Made by a program: the position numbers and the translations under genes. Shown in pieces: positions 34,222-46,284 of a stretch of 64,000 nt of DNA. The notes below the pieces were generated by a model. It had not been told where the DNA came from and searched no databases. It saw nothing but the letters and a program-made list of their open reading frames with translations. Origin of the DNA: Bradyrhizobium guangzhouense (lineage in GTDB: Bacteria; Pseudomonadota; Alphaproteobacteria; Rhizobiales; Xanthobacteraceae); the NCBI RefSeq assembly GCF_004114955.1, contig NZ_CP030053.1, positions 992,001 to 1,056,000 on the forward strand, written 5' to 3'. Numbering within the stretch: position 1 is the first letter of the stretch; each line of letters begins with the position of its first letter.

Positions 34222-35532
34222 TCACCCGAACTGCGCGACCACGGCCGACCACAGACGCCAGATTTCGGGGGACTTTTCATCGACGGCGGTCTGCACCATG
34301 ACCAGCTTGGAGGGCGGATCAACGAGGATGCGCTGCCCGAGGTAACCCAAGAGTGCGAATTGCCGTCTGCTACCGGGAAACAGGTAGACCTGATAGCCGT
34401 AGCCGAACCCTCCCTCGGCCTTTGCCAGATACGTCTCGGCGGCGCGCACTGTGGTCGCATCAATCATCCACTGTGCAGGTATGATCTGTTTGCTCTCCCA
34501 CGCTCCGTCGTGGGCCAGCAGACGGGCGAGTCGGGCGTAGTCGCGCAGTACCGCATTGAAGAACCCGTGGGCTACCTCACCGCCTTCCGCATCAACCAGC
34601 CATTTGGCATCCGCTTCCGTGCCGATCGGCTGCCAGACTTTTTCCTGGAGATAGCCGCACATTGATTGACCGGTCGCGTAACGCAGCACGAGACCAAGCA
34701 CATCCGTCTCGATACTGGCGTAATGGAATCGCGTCCCCGGCGGTGCGATCCGTTGATTGAATTGCGCGATGCTGGCAACGGTGCCTTTTTGGGAAAACCA
34801 GTGCTTGCGCACCATGTCGCCCCACAGGCGATCGAGGTCGTCTCCGCTGCCTTTCGCCTCGTCGTTCTCTTCACCGAACTTCACGCCAGACGACATGTGC
34901 AACAGCGCACGGATCGGCGTTGCACCGTACTCCGTGCCTTTCAAGCCCGGAACATAGGTCTCCACAGCATCATCGATCGACTTGATCGCGCCTTCCGCGG
35001 TCGCGATCCCTATCAGCATGCCGGTGATCGATTTTGCCATCGATTGCGATATCAGCCGGTCTCGATCGGTGCGGCCGTACTGATAGCGCTCGACCAGAAT
35101 CTCGTCGTCCTTGGCGATCAACAGGCCCGTCACCGGATTGCGCGCCAGGTAATCCGCAAGCGAAGCGCGGTTTCCCTTGTACTGGTAGTCAATATCCGCA
35201 GGCGTTCGCTTGAACGGCCAGGCCGTGGCCGCGCGATTGACGTGACGCGTCGGGAATATCTCATCGTAATGACTGAATGCGCCGACGCGGTATTTTGGCG
35301 CCGGATTGCCGGGCTGGTAGATCCGCCACCGGTCCTTGATTGGGTAGTTCTCTGCCGCTCCGTAAAGTTCGGCGTCCGGGCCATCAGCGAAAAAGGACGG
35401 ATCACCACCGATTTCGGCAGCCCAGCTCCATTTCGCCGTTGCCCCAACGCAAGTTGCCGCAAGTCCGGTCAGGACAGAGCGTCGCGAGAATGCTTTCCCG
35501 GCGCCGGCAATGGACTTTGGAGGACTTGTCAT
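34222..35532 (-). CDS. Exported serine hydrolase (beta-lactamase/class C-like)
   Basis: This 436-residue protein has a Tat-type signal SRRSVLTGLAATCVGATA at about 15-35. The active-site SxxK is SMAK (in LISQSMAKSITGML), the second motif YxS/N is YAS in TRFHYASIETDVLG, and a third element near HGFFNAVLRDYARL follows. These are features of the beta-lactamase fold used by esterases and D-aminopeptidases as well as class C enzymes. Which reaction it does is unknown; resistance is not implied. It lies between the two orphan substrate-binding proteins. Confidence 0.85.
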   Translation of the reverse strand: MTSPPKSIAGAGKAFSRRSVLTGLAATCVGATAKWSWAAEIGGDPSFFADGPDAELYGAAENYPIKDRWRIYQPGNPAPKYRVGAFSHYDEIFPTRHVNRAATAWPFKRTPADIDYQYKGNRASLADYLARNPVTGLLIAKDDEILVERYQYGRTDRDRLISQSMAKSITGMLIGIATAEGAIKSIDDAVETYVPGLKGTEYGATPIRALLHMSSGVKFGEENDEAKGSGDDLDRLWGDMVRKHWFSQKGTVASIAQFNQRIAPPGTRFHYASIETDVLGLVLRYATGQSMCGYLQEKVWQPIGTEADAKWLVDAEGGEVAHGFFNAVLRDYARLARLLAHDGAWESKQIIPAQWMIDATTVRAAETYLAKAEGGFGYGYQVYLFPGSRRQFALLGYLGQRILVDPPSKLVMVQTAVDEKSPEIWRLWSAVVAQFG

Positions 35533-35738
35533 CGCTCACACCCTTCCAATCCCGCCGCCGAGTGTACGCGATTTCGCGCCGAGCGACCAAGCATCGGATG
35601 TCCGCTTCGGATCAAAATGAGAAGAAACCGGCACGCGCCAATCAAGTCGGCTCGGCTCCACTAAGCGGACTTCAACGAAGCGTACCGCCAATTCGCGCAT
35701 GGGCCACGAATGGACTCACGCAGCACAACAACACGGGT

Positions 35739-36713
35739 CTATTCGATCACGTCGTCAGCGCGGGCGAGCAGAGTCGGCGGCAGTCGCAGACCGAGGTGCT
35801 TTGCTGCTTGTTGGTTGACGATCAGCTCAAATTCGGTTGGCACTTGAACCGGCAGCTCGGCTGGATTGGCGCCTCGCAAGATCTGGTCGATGTATGTGGC
35901 AGCGCCGACATATATCGTCTTCATGTCGATGCCGTAGGATATCAGGCCGCCCGCTTCAACGAAGTCACGAAGCGGATATATCGCCGGAAGACCGCACTGT
36001 CCGATCAGCGCCGTTAGATGACCTCTTTGAATCCAGGTAAAGGCGTCCGGCAGGAAAATCAGCCCACTATTGGGCTTCTCCTTCAGAGAGACAATCAACC
36101 GCTCGATGCTGGAACTGTCACCGCTGGGTGCCTCCACCGACACGATCCCAGCGACATTCGCAGCCTCATCGATCGATTTGCGAAATGCAGCAGCATTATT
36201 TCCAGGTTCGGGATTGTATATGAGACCCACCTGTTGGATGTCTGGTGCAACCTCCTTCAGAATGGAAACCCATTTGCCCCCGAGCGACGGCACGAATGGC
36301 GTAAAGCCGGTCACGTTGCGGCCCGGTCTGGGAAAGCTGTCGACGTAGTGTCTGCCGACCGGATCGCTGACCATTGCAAAGACGGTCGGAATCGTCGAGC
36401 CTTCCAGTTGAAGTGCCGCCATCGAGGTGTTGGTTATGGCATACAGCACATCTGGCCTTAGAGCGATCAGCTCGCGGGCATAGCGATGCGCCAGATCGGT
36501 ATCCCCGTTGTACATCCGGTATTCGATCTTGAGATTTTGGCCGAGCGTCCAGCCCCGCCGTTTGAGCGTTTCTTCCAGAAGCAGCGGTGCGGGCCCGGGC
36601 GCGTCCAAAGCGAGCACACCGATTCGATGAACTTGGGCTTCAGCTTTGGATATTGCCATCGTGCCTAAACCGGCAATGGCGCCAACGGCTCTCAGGAAAT
36701 CGCGTCGCCTCAT
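35739..36713 (-). CDS. ABC-type substrate-binding protein (PF04392 family), orphan copy 2
   Basis: This 324-residue protein has the signal MRRRDFLRAVGAIAGLGTMA with a twin-arginine-like start. It shares the architecture and C-terminus (PPTLLARADDVIE) with the protein at 33022-33990. Internal sequence is only moderately similar: LKRRGWTLGQNLKIEYRM and RPGRNVTGF are the shared blocks. No transporter genes accompany it. The ligand is unknown. Confidence 0.88.
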   Translation of the reverse strand: MRRRDFLRAVGAIAGLGTMAISKAEAQVHRIGVLALDAPGPAPLLLEETLKRRGWTLGQNLKIEYRMYNGDTDLAHRYARELIALRPDVLYAITNTSMAALQLEGSTIPTVFAMVSDPVGRHYVDSFPRPGRNVTGFTPFVPSLGGKWVSILKEVAPDIQQVGLIYNPEPGNNAAAFRKSIDEAANVAGIVSVEAPSGDSSSIERLIVSLKEKPNSGLIFLPDAFTWIQRGHLTALIGQCGLPAIYPLRDFVEAGGLISYGIDMKTIYVGAATYIDQILRGANPAELPVQVPTEFELIVNQQAAKHLGLRLPPTLLARADDVIE

Positions 36714-36776
36714 TCGAATGCTCCGCCAAGCCTTGACGGGGATTTGATCATAACGGGCACAACTCGGCCAGTGGAC

Positions 36777-36938
36777 TCAACGGCCCAAAGGGCAGCTTTG
36801 GGTCGACCTGAGAAGACCCCAGTTCGAGCAAATCTGCTCAGCCGATCCCGACTTCGCGCCCCGGAGGCGCTCCATCTCCTTGAGCGCAGCCTCGTCCTCG
36901 TGTGCTGACCTGATCGGGTTGATTTCACTCGCCGCCAT
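36777..36938 (-). pseudogene. Remnant of a HigA-type antitoxin gene
   Basis: The 53-codon frame begins MAASEINPIRSAHEDEAALK and continues EMERLRGAKSGSAE, which mirrors the N-terminus of HigA-like antitoxins (IRPIRTEADYDAALAEIERL then GAEPGTPEGD). After about residue 34 it loses similarity (ICSNWGLLRS) and runs into the dispersed repeat at 36790-36812. The HTH part is missing and no toxin gene is adjacent. I read it as a truncated relic. Confidence 0.45.
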
Positions 36939-37315
36939 GTCGAACGTCTCTTAAGCGTTGTCACGGGGAATGCGGCCCGTCACCCGTTTGCCGTTGGATC
37001 TGGCGAGCAGATGCGTGTCGAGCTGTCACGCGAGCGGGCGCCGGCCACACAGCGCGATCATGCCATCCTACGCCTGTTTTGCCCGACGCCTCAAGCATTT
37101 TTCGGTTTTGCGGAATTCTTTGCGCGGGCGGCCGGTTCAGGCGGGATGATGGCGCGACTCGACCTCGTTGCGCTTCAAGTCCTTGATTTCGCCATCGCCG
37201 GCTACTGTGCATGGGGTTGTTTTCGACTTTTTGCTTCAAGGGTGCAAAACTATCGGTCCGAGCCCGACCGGTCCGGCGCTCGCCTTTTCATCAGTCCATT
37301 TTCAGGAGACGCACC
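36939..37315. other. 377-bp non-coding gap
   Basis: No gene with a ribosome site is visible before the ATG at 37316. The gap is the right border of the accessory region. Short frames in it have arginine-rich, shadow-like composition. Confidence 0.35.
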
Positions 37316-37609
37316 ATGCAGGTTTACAATGTGGTGAAGTTCAGGGTGAAGCAGGGTGAGGAAGCCGCCTTCCTCGATGCGCACCGGAACGGCAAGGCGA
37401 AATGGCCGGGCCTCGAACATGGCGTCATCATCAAGACCGGCGAGCAGAGCTTCTGCCTGATCGGCACCTGGGCTAGCCAGGACGCGATGGTCGCGGCACG
37501 GTCCGCGATGATCAAGACGCTCGACAGTTTCAGGTCGGTGCTCGAGGACCAGGGCCAAGGGCGCGGCGTCACGGACGCCGTGTCGGGGGCGGTGGTGCTC
37601 GATCTCTAG
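37316..37609 (+). CDS. Antibiotic biosynthesis monooxygenase-like (dimeric alpha/beta barrel) protein
   Basis: This 97-residue protein begins MQVYNVVKFRVKQGEEAAFL and continues with GVIIKTGEQSFCLIGTWASQ, a ferredoxin-like ABM fold. Such small proteins act as heme-independent monooxygenases or ligand-binding dimers, but the activity is not known. AGGAG is ten bases before the ATG and fixes the start; the open frame upstream is not protein-like. It is convergent with ygiQ. Confidence 0.78.
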   Translation: MQVYNVVKFRVKQGEEAAFLDAHRNGKAKWPGLEHGVIIKTGEQSFCLIGTWASQDAMVAARSAMIKTLDSFRSVLEDQGQGRGVTDAVSGAVVLDL

Positions 37610-37707
37610 AGCATGATCCGGAAAAGTGTGAAGCGGTTTTCGGAAAAGATCATGCTCAAACAAAGAACCAAAGCGCGATGACGATTCAACCCAATCTCAT
37701 CGCGCTT
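37609..37707. repeat. Two adjacent hairpin repeats between convergent genes
   Basis: The first hairpin has arms GAGCATGATC (37609-37618) and GATCATGCTC (37648-37657), with cggaaaag/cttt-type inner symmetry. The second has arms AAGCGCGATGA (37671-37681) and TCATCGCGCTT (37697-37707) around a 15-nt loop. Strings such as gagcatgatccggaaaagtg are a recurrent Rhizobiales intergenic element. It overlaps the 3' end of the ABM gene and precedes the ygiQ stop, so bidirectional termination is possible. Confidence 0.75.
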
Positions 37708-37724
37708 TAGCGCGCGGGAGTGCG

Positions 37725-39746
<2,022 letters not shown>

Positions 39747-40006
39747 GGCGCCAAGGCATAGGACTCCGGACGTGGGAATACAACCGACGGGAGCGTGAAA
39801 GATGCCGGTTCCGTCCTCGCTCGGGGGCGTTAACCGTCCGCGAAGCGACGGCAGGGCGGAGCGCGGCCGTTGTGGCCGGCTCGGTTCATTTGCAGGAACG
39901 ATCCGGCTGCGCGCACATTCTGATTCAAGGGATCGTGGCGAGCCCGGCTTGCGCGCGCCCGTCCCCAGGATCTGCCTCGATATTCGCCTCGGGCGATGGG
40001 GGAACT

Positions 40007-40171
40007 GTGAGTACAGTCATAGAGAATTTGCTGTCGCGGAAGCAGAAGCTCGTCGAACAGCTCGAGAAGGCGCCGTCGGTCGAGGACCGCGACAAGATTG
40101 AGCACCAGCTCGAACAGATCAATACGGCGCTGGATTTTCTCGACAGGCCGGGACCGAGGGGCGGGGAATAG
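40007..40171 (+). CDS. Small coiled-coil protein of unknown function
   Basis: This 54-residue protein starts at GTG (40007) with ggggga upstream. The sequence [20 protein letters not shown] and [20 protein letters not shown] is strongly heptad-like and highly charged, unlike the random frames nearby. It is convergent with the GntR gene that ends at 40176. I do not recognise the family. The upstream 260-bp gap 39747-40006 contains only the ygiQ promoter. Confidence 0.55.
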   Translation: MSTVIENLLSRKQKLVEQLEKAPSVEDRDKIEHQLEQINTALDFLDRPGPRGGE

Positions 40172-40175
40172 CCGC

Positions 40176-40856
40176 TCAATTCGCCGCCGGCGTCTCCACC
40201 CTCAAGGCTTTGGCGTAGACCACGCCGGAATTGGTGATATGCGTGGTCATCGCCGCTTCGAACGCCGCAAACTCGCCGCGCGCGAACAGATCGAGCAGCT
40301 TGCGATGCTCGTCGAATGACGAGCGGGTGCGCACGTCGATCGGAGAGGTCAGGTTGGTGCGCAGCGCCGCCACGCGGCCCGAGACCAGCTGGTAGGATTC
40401 GGCGAGATAGCGATTGCCGCAATGGGCGAACAGGCCTTCGTGAAAAGCAGCATCGGCGCGGCCATAGGCAATGTTGTCGCGCGCTTCGACCGCCGGCTCC
40501 ATCGCCGCGATCGCCTCGCTCAGCGTCGCGATGGCCCCGTCGCGATCGTGACGAAAGGCGAGCTCGGCGGCCTTGGGCTCGAGCGCGATGCGGAAGGTGC
40601 AGAGCGCGGTAATGTCCTCGGCGCTCGGTGTGAACACGAAACTGCCGACCTGCGGCCGGATCACCACCAGCCCCTGCGCCTGCAGCTGACCCATCGCTTC
40701 CCGCACCGGCGTGCGGCTGACGCCGAAGGAGTTCGCCACCATCTCCTCCGAGATCGCGGCACCGAGCGCGAACTCGCCGTCGATGATGGCCTGCCGCAGC
40801 CGCAGCATCACCCGCTGCGACAGCGATTTCGGCGCATCGAGCTTCAGCGAGCGCAT
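40176..40856 (-). CDS. GntR-family transcriptional regulator (FCD subgroup)
   Basis: This 226-residue protein has a winged HTH (SQRVMLRLRQAIIDGEFALG and NSFGVSRTPVREAMGQLQAQ) and an FCD effector domain with the metal-site histidines in AAFHEGLFAHCGN and EHRKLLDLF. It lies seven bases after the FAD oxidase gene on the same strand, so it is in the operon that it probably regulates. An FCD-type operator is at 42343-42365. Ligands of FCD regulators are usually organic acids. Confidence 0.92.
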   Translation of the reverse strand: MRSLKLDAPKSLSQRVMLRLRQAIIDGEFALGAAISEEMVANSFGVSRTPVREAMGQLQAQGLVVIRPQVGSFVFTPSAEDITALCTFRIALEPKAAELAFRHDRDGAIATLSEAIAAMEPAVEARDNIAYGRADAAFHEGLFAHCGNRYLAESYQLVSGRVAALRTNLTSPIDVRTRSSFDEHRKLLDLFARGEFAAFEAAMTTHITNSGVVYAKALRVETPAAN

Positions 40857-40863
40857 CGGTCCC

Positions 40864-42276
<1,413 letters not shown>

Positions 42277-42342
42277 GCGAGACCTCCCTCTAATTTTGGC
42301 TGCGCCTCATGCGTGCGGCGGCGGCGGAAAGGGTTTGCGCTT

Positions 42343-42365
42343 ATCTTGTATGTAAGGTACAAGAT
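42343..42365. promoter_or_regulatory. GntR (FCD-type) operator
   Basis: Perfect arms ATCTTGTA (42343-42350) and TACAAGAT (42358-42365) with a seven-base spacer. TTGTA...TACAA is the half-site pattern of FCD regulators. It lies in the divergent promoter region of the FAD oxidase/GntR operon (minus) and the DapA-like gene (plus). Confidence 0.75.
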
Positions 42366-42453
42366 GGAAAGTAAAGCAAAAAAGGTGCCGATGGCCTCCG
42401 AAGATCGTTAGCGATCAGGAGCTTATCTGGAAGCCGCAACATCGGGTGGTGCT

Positions 42454-43338
42454 ATGACGGAGGCAATTCGTGGGTTCTGGGTGGCGTCGGCGACGCCGCT
42501 GGCGACGGACGGCAGTGTGGATTCCGTCAAGCTCGCCGCTCATGCCAAGCAGCTGTTCGGCAAGGACGTGGACGGCGTCGTGCTGTTCGGCACCACCGGC
42601 GAAGGCACCTCCTTCAATGTCACCGAACGCATCGCGACCCTCGAGGCCGTGCTCAAGGCGGGCGTGCCGGCGGAGCGCATCGGCATCGGCGGCGGCTTCC
42701 CCGCCATCAGCGACAGCATCGCGCTGACGCGCGCCGCGCTCGGCCTTGGCCTGCGCCACGTTCTGATCCTGCCGCCCTACTTCGATCGCAGCGTCACGGC
42801 CGCCGGCATCGAGGATGCGTTCGCGGCGATCATCGACCGTGTCGCCGACGATCGCCTGCGCGCCTATCTCTATCACATCCCGCAGATCTCGGGCGTGGCG
42901 ATCCCGACGAGCGTCGCCGCGAGCTTGCGCAAGCGCTACGACAAAATGGTTGCGGGCCTGAAGGACTCCAGCGGCGACTTCAAGCAATTCCAGGCATTCC
43001 GTGCGGCGGCACCCGAGCTTGCCATCACCGTCGGCAACGAAACCGACATCGCACGCGCGATCGCCGGCGGCGGCGCCGGCACCATTTGCGGCATGGCCAA
43101 TATCGCGCCGGAGCTGGTCAAGGCGATGATCGACGGCAAGGACGTCGAGGCGCGCATGCAGGCCGCGGTCGATATCGTGGTGAAGTCGCCGTCTTTCCTG
43201 ACGACGCTGAAGGCCATCCTTGCCGCGCAGACCGGCGATTCCGGCTGGCTCCGCGTGCGTCCGCCGCTTCGCGCATTGTCCGATGGCGCCGCGCTCAAGG
43301 CGAAGCTCGACGAGCTGACCAGCCCTGCGATCGCCTAA
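42454..43338 (+). CDS. Dihydrodipicolinate synthase-family aldolase/dehydratase
   Basis: This 294-residue TIM barrel has GVVLFGTTGEGTSFNVTER (substrate loop), the Tyr in YLYHIPQISGV and the Schiff-base Lys in GLKDSSGDFKQF. As it sits in a catabolic GntR module rather than with lysine genes, a keto-acid aldolase or dehydratase role (such as KDG-type) is more likely than true DHDPS. It is divergent from the FAD oxidase. Its TAA shares bases with the TAG of the convergent MFS gene. Confidence 0.88.
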   Translation: MTEAIRGFWVASATPLATDGSVDSVKLAAHAKQLFGKDVDGVVLFGTTGEGTSFNVTERIATLEAVLKAGVPAERIGIGGGFPAISDSIALTRAALGLGLRHVLILPPYFDRSVTAAGIEDAFAAIIDRVADDRLRAYLYHIPQISGVAIPTSVAASLRKRYDKMVAGLKDSSGDFKQFQAFRAAAPELAITVGNETDIARAIAGGGAGTICGMANIAPELVKAMIDGKDVEARMQAAVDIVVKSPSFLTTLKAILAAQTGDSGWLRVRPPLRALSDGAALKAKLDELTSPAIA

Positions 43339-44570
43339 GCGCGCGCTTCATCGCTGTGGTCATCCACGGCGCGCGCCGACATGGCGCGGGCCGCGACCAG
43401 CGCCGCCGCAAAGCCGGCCGCTGCCCCCACGCCGAGTGCCCAGCGCGGGCCGAAATGATCCGCCACCCATCCGACGACAGGTGCGCCGATCGGCGTGCCG
43501 CCAAGCGCGACGCCGAGGCGCAGCGCCATCACCCGCCCCCTCATCCGCGGTTCGGTGGACAGCTGCATCATGGCGTTCGAGGTATTGGTGACCGTCAGCG
43601 CCGCGACGCCGATCAGGACCAGCGTGCCGGCGAACAGCCAGTAGTTCGGCGCTAGCGCTGCCAGCGTACATCCGGCGCCAAAAGTTGCGGCCCCCATCAG
43701 CAACGAGATGAACCGCGGCCGGGCGCGCCCTGCGGCCAATAACGCGCCCGAGATCGTGCCGATAGCCATCGTCGACGACAACAGCCCAAATCCGCGCGCA
43801 TCGGTGTGGAAGACGCTGACCGCCATGGTCGAGATGAATATCGGGAAGTTCAGCCCGAACGTGCCGATCAGGAACAGCATGACCATGATCGCCCTGAGAT
43901 CGCTGCGTGACCACACATAGCGAAACCCTTCCGTCATGCCGCCCGGCGCCCGGTGCGCCCGTGCATTCGGACGAAGCTCCGAGGTGCGCAGCAGTGTGAG
44001 CGAGCAGAGCACTGCCATGAAGGATGCAGCGTTGAGCAGGAAGGCCCAGCCGGTGCCGATCGAGGCGATGACGATGCCCGCGATCGCGGGCCCGACCATC
44101 CGCGCGGCATTGAAGGAGGTCGAGTTCAGCGCGATGGCGTTGGAGAGCTCGCCGTCGCCGACGAGCTCGGCCACGAAGGTCTGGCGCACCGGAGCATCGA
44201 AGGCCGCGGCGCAGCCGAACAGGAAGGCGAACACATAGACGTGCCAGAGCTGCACGAGGCCGGTGACCGTGAGAACGCCGAGCACCAGCGCCAGCAGTCC
44301 CATCGTCGCCTGGGTCGCGACCAGAAGTCGCCGCTGGTTGAAATGGTCGGCGGCAAATCCCGTCCACGGCATCAGCAGGAGCTGGGGCCCGAACTGGAGC
44401 GCCATTACGATGCCGACGGCCTGCGCATTGTGTCGTGTCAGCTCGGTGAGAACGAGCCAGTCCTGCGCGGCGCGCTGCATCCAGGTCCCGGTGTTGGACA
44501 CCAGTGCTCCCGCAGCCCAAACGCGGTAATTGTAGTTCCGCAGTGAGCGAAATGTCCCCGCGCCCGGCAC
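43335..44570 (-). CDS. MFS exporter (MFS_3/EntS-like)
   Basis: This 411-residue protein has about 12 membrane segments. The start NYRVWAAGALVSNTGTWMQR and TGFAADHFNQRRLLVATQ (motif A) are those of the MFS_3 (enterobactin exporter-like) group, and RMRGRVMALRLGVALGGTPIG is typical of its second half. The start is GTG (44568-44570), two bases after the stop of the small membrane protein gene, so the two are co-transcribed. The substrate is unknown. Confidence 0.88.
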   Translation of the reverse strand: MPGAGTFRSLRNYNYRVWAAGALVSNTGTWMQRAAQDWLVLTELTRHNAQAVGIVMALQFGPQLLLMPWTGFAADHFNQRRLLVATQATMGLLALVLGVLTVTGLVQLWHVYVFAFLFGCAAAFDAPVRQTFVAELVGDGELSNAIALNSTSFNAARMVGPAIAGIVIASIGTGWAFLLNAASFMAVLCSLTLLRTSELRPNARAHRAPGGMTEGFRYVWSRSDLRAIMVMLFLIGTFGLNFPIFISTMAVSVFHTDARGFGLLSSTMAIGTISGALLAAGRARPRFISLLMGAATFGAGCTLAALAPNYWLFAGTLVLIGVAALTVTNTSNAMMQLSTEPRMRGRVMALRLGVALGGTPIGAPVVGWVADHFGPRWALGVGAAAGFAAALVAARAMSARAVDDHSDEARA

Positions 44571-44572
44571 GC

Positions 44573-44902
44573 TTACGCACCCGTGGGCGTATTGCCGCCG
44601 TGGAATTGGCCAAACCGCCGCGCGAGGAAAAGGCTCAGGAACAATATGCCGAGCCCGAGCGCGACGACATCGGCCGTATCAAGCAGGGCGAACTCTCCGA
44701 CGCGGCAGACGAGGAGGTATCCGACGATCATATTGAAGAAGCCCCAAAGTACGTTCACCGTCGACGAAGACAGACCTTCGCCCCTCGGCGTCGCGAACGG
44801 GGTCTGGAACGGTTCGCCGCGCAGGCCGCTGACGAGATGCGGAATGGCGTTCGCCAGAAATGCACCGCCCCAAAAATAGGAAACGAGATGAAGCCAGTTC
44901 AT
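44573..44902 (-). CDS. Small membrane protein upstream of MFS gene
   Basis: This 109-residue protein has an N-terminal NWLHLVSYFWGGAFLANAIP segment and a predicted helix around 47-63 (VNVLWGFFNMIVGYLLV) plus one at 76-94. The motif HLVSGLRGEPFQTPFA with a following G-rich loop recurs in small conserved proteins of proteobacteria, but no function is known. It is the first gene of a two-gene unit with the MFS exporter, separated by two bases. Confidence 0.75.
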   Translation of the reverse strand: MNWLHLVSYFWGGAFLANAIPHLVSGLRGEPFQTPFATPRGEGLSSSTVNVLWGFFNMIVGYLLVCRVGEFALLDTADVVALGLGILFLSLFLARRFGQFHGGNTPTGA

Positions 44903-45284
44903 TTCTGCGCGCTCCGTACGGCCAATGAGGCGATGATTGCCTGCATTATCATGTGATCGTGCCTGCTGTTAGAACGATTCAACACCAGAGCTATTCAAGT
45001 CGCGGCGATGTTCTCTTCATCCGCAGTCGCTGCTAGATGCGCCAGCGTCAATGCCATGACTTGGAAGTGAATCACGTCCATCCGGTCATTCTGGGTCGGA
45101 CCAACCTGTTGGGTTCGACCGCGCATGGTCGATCTTCCTACGTGGAGAGAGTGAGGGCTTTGCCAGGGCTCAACTCACACTCCCAACGGGTCCTGGCACG
45201 GTGATGCGGATCCGGTCGTGGCCAAAGGGCTCCATGCTCGAAAGCGAGCGCGACGAATTCCGCATCGACCGCAGGCTGCGGCCG
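44903..45284. other. 382-bp gap without a supported gene
   Basis: It lies between the small membrane protein promoter and the 3' end of the broken LysR gene. A minus-strand frame at its left of LysR ends RIRITVPGPVGSVS and looks faintly protein-like, possibly debris of an older gene, but it has no start of its own. Partial symmetry ggtcggaccaacctgttggg occurs near 45098. Confidence 0.35.
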
Positions 45285-46149
45285 TCACGCCAGCGAGCAG
45301 CGCTCGGCGATGATGCCGCCAATCGCGCGGGCAAACGGCAGGTTGCAACCCTCGGCAACACCAAGGGCTAGCTCGACGGCGTTAAGCTGCGGCAGGTCCA
45401 CCAGATCGCTCGCGTGCCGCAGCGATTTGCGCATCCCGAGCTTGATCGGAAGGGCCGCATAGCCGAGGCCGGCTTTGACGGCGCCGACCAGCGCGGAAAG
45501 GCTGCGCGCCTCGCAGGCGATGCTCCATTCCCGCCCGGCCAGGCGCAGGCTGCGCAGCGCTTCGCCGCGATAGGCGCAGCCGTCCGCGAAAGCCACCAGT
45601 GGAACGGTATCGCTGGACCGGTTTGACGCCAGTCCCTTTCCAAACCATGCCATCGGTTCGAACGCGACCGCGGCGTCCGCTGCGTTCGACGGCGCGCGCT
45701 TGTAGAACGCGAGATCGAGCCGCCCATGATCGACGTCCTCTGCGAGCCGGGCCGACACATCGGTGCGCACCGATAGCTGCGCCTTGGGGAAGCGCGAACG
45801 GATCTCGCCGAAAGCCGACGCGAAATCGCGTTCGAGAAAATCGGCGGGCATGCCGAGCCTGATCGGCGAGTCCAATGCCGGCCGGCGCATGGCGGTGACC
45901 GCGCGCTCATTGAGCGCGATCATCTCCCGCGCATGCGCGATAAGTTCTGCACCCTTCACGGTCGGTCCGAGCATCCGGCCGCGGGCCCGCTCCAGCAGGG
46001 GGGTGGCCGACCACGGCTTCGAGCCGGGCGATCTGCAGGCTGATCGCGGATTGCGATCGTCCCAGCCGCTCCGCCGCGCGCGAAAAACTTTTGAGCTCGA
46101 CGATGGCGAGCAGCGCGCGCAGCGTATCGAGATCGAGGGTCGTCGGCAT
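45285..46149 (-). pseudogene. LysR-family regulator split by a one-base frameshift
   Basis: The HTH half (PTTLDLDTLRALLAIVELKS, GRSQSAISLQIARLEAVVG) starts at 46149. The frame is lost at a run of six G on the plus strand (45998-46003). The following TPLLERARGRMLGPTVKGAE and the whole effector domain continue in another frame to the stop at 45285. The 865-bp span is 3n+1, as expected for one extra base. Removing one base would give about 287 residues, normal for LysR. It is divergent from an exported alpha/beta hydrolase. Natural mutation and sequencing error are both possible. Confidence 0.85.
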
Positions 46150-46284
46150 GGAAGGCTCCCGCGCTGCGGACAATCGGAATGAGATTTATCAATCAAGCCA
46201 TTGCGGAAATCAATTTCTCCCGTGAGGCCCGCTCGCGCTATCAGGCATGCGCACCGGTCGTAACCGAACGCGCGGGAGAAACAT

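Noticed and set aside
45170..45364. Minus-strand frame ending RIRITVPGPVGSVS
   Set aside because: It lies partly inside the LysR 3' end and has no start or ribosome site; at most debris.
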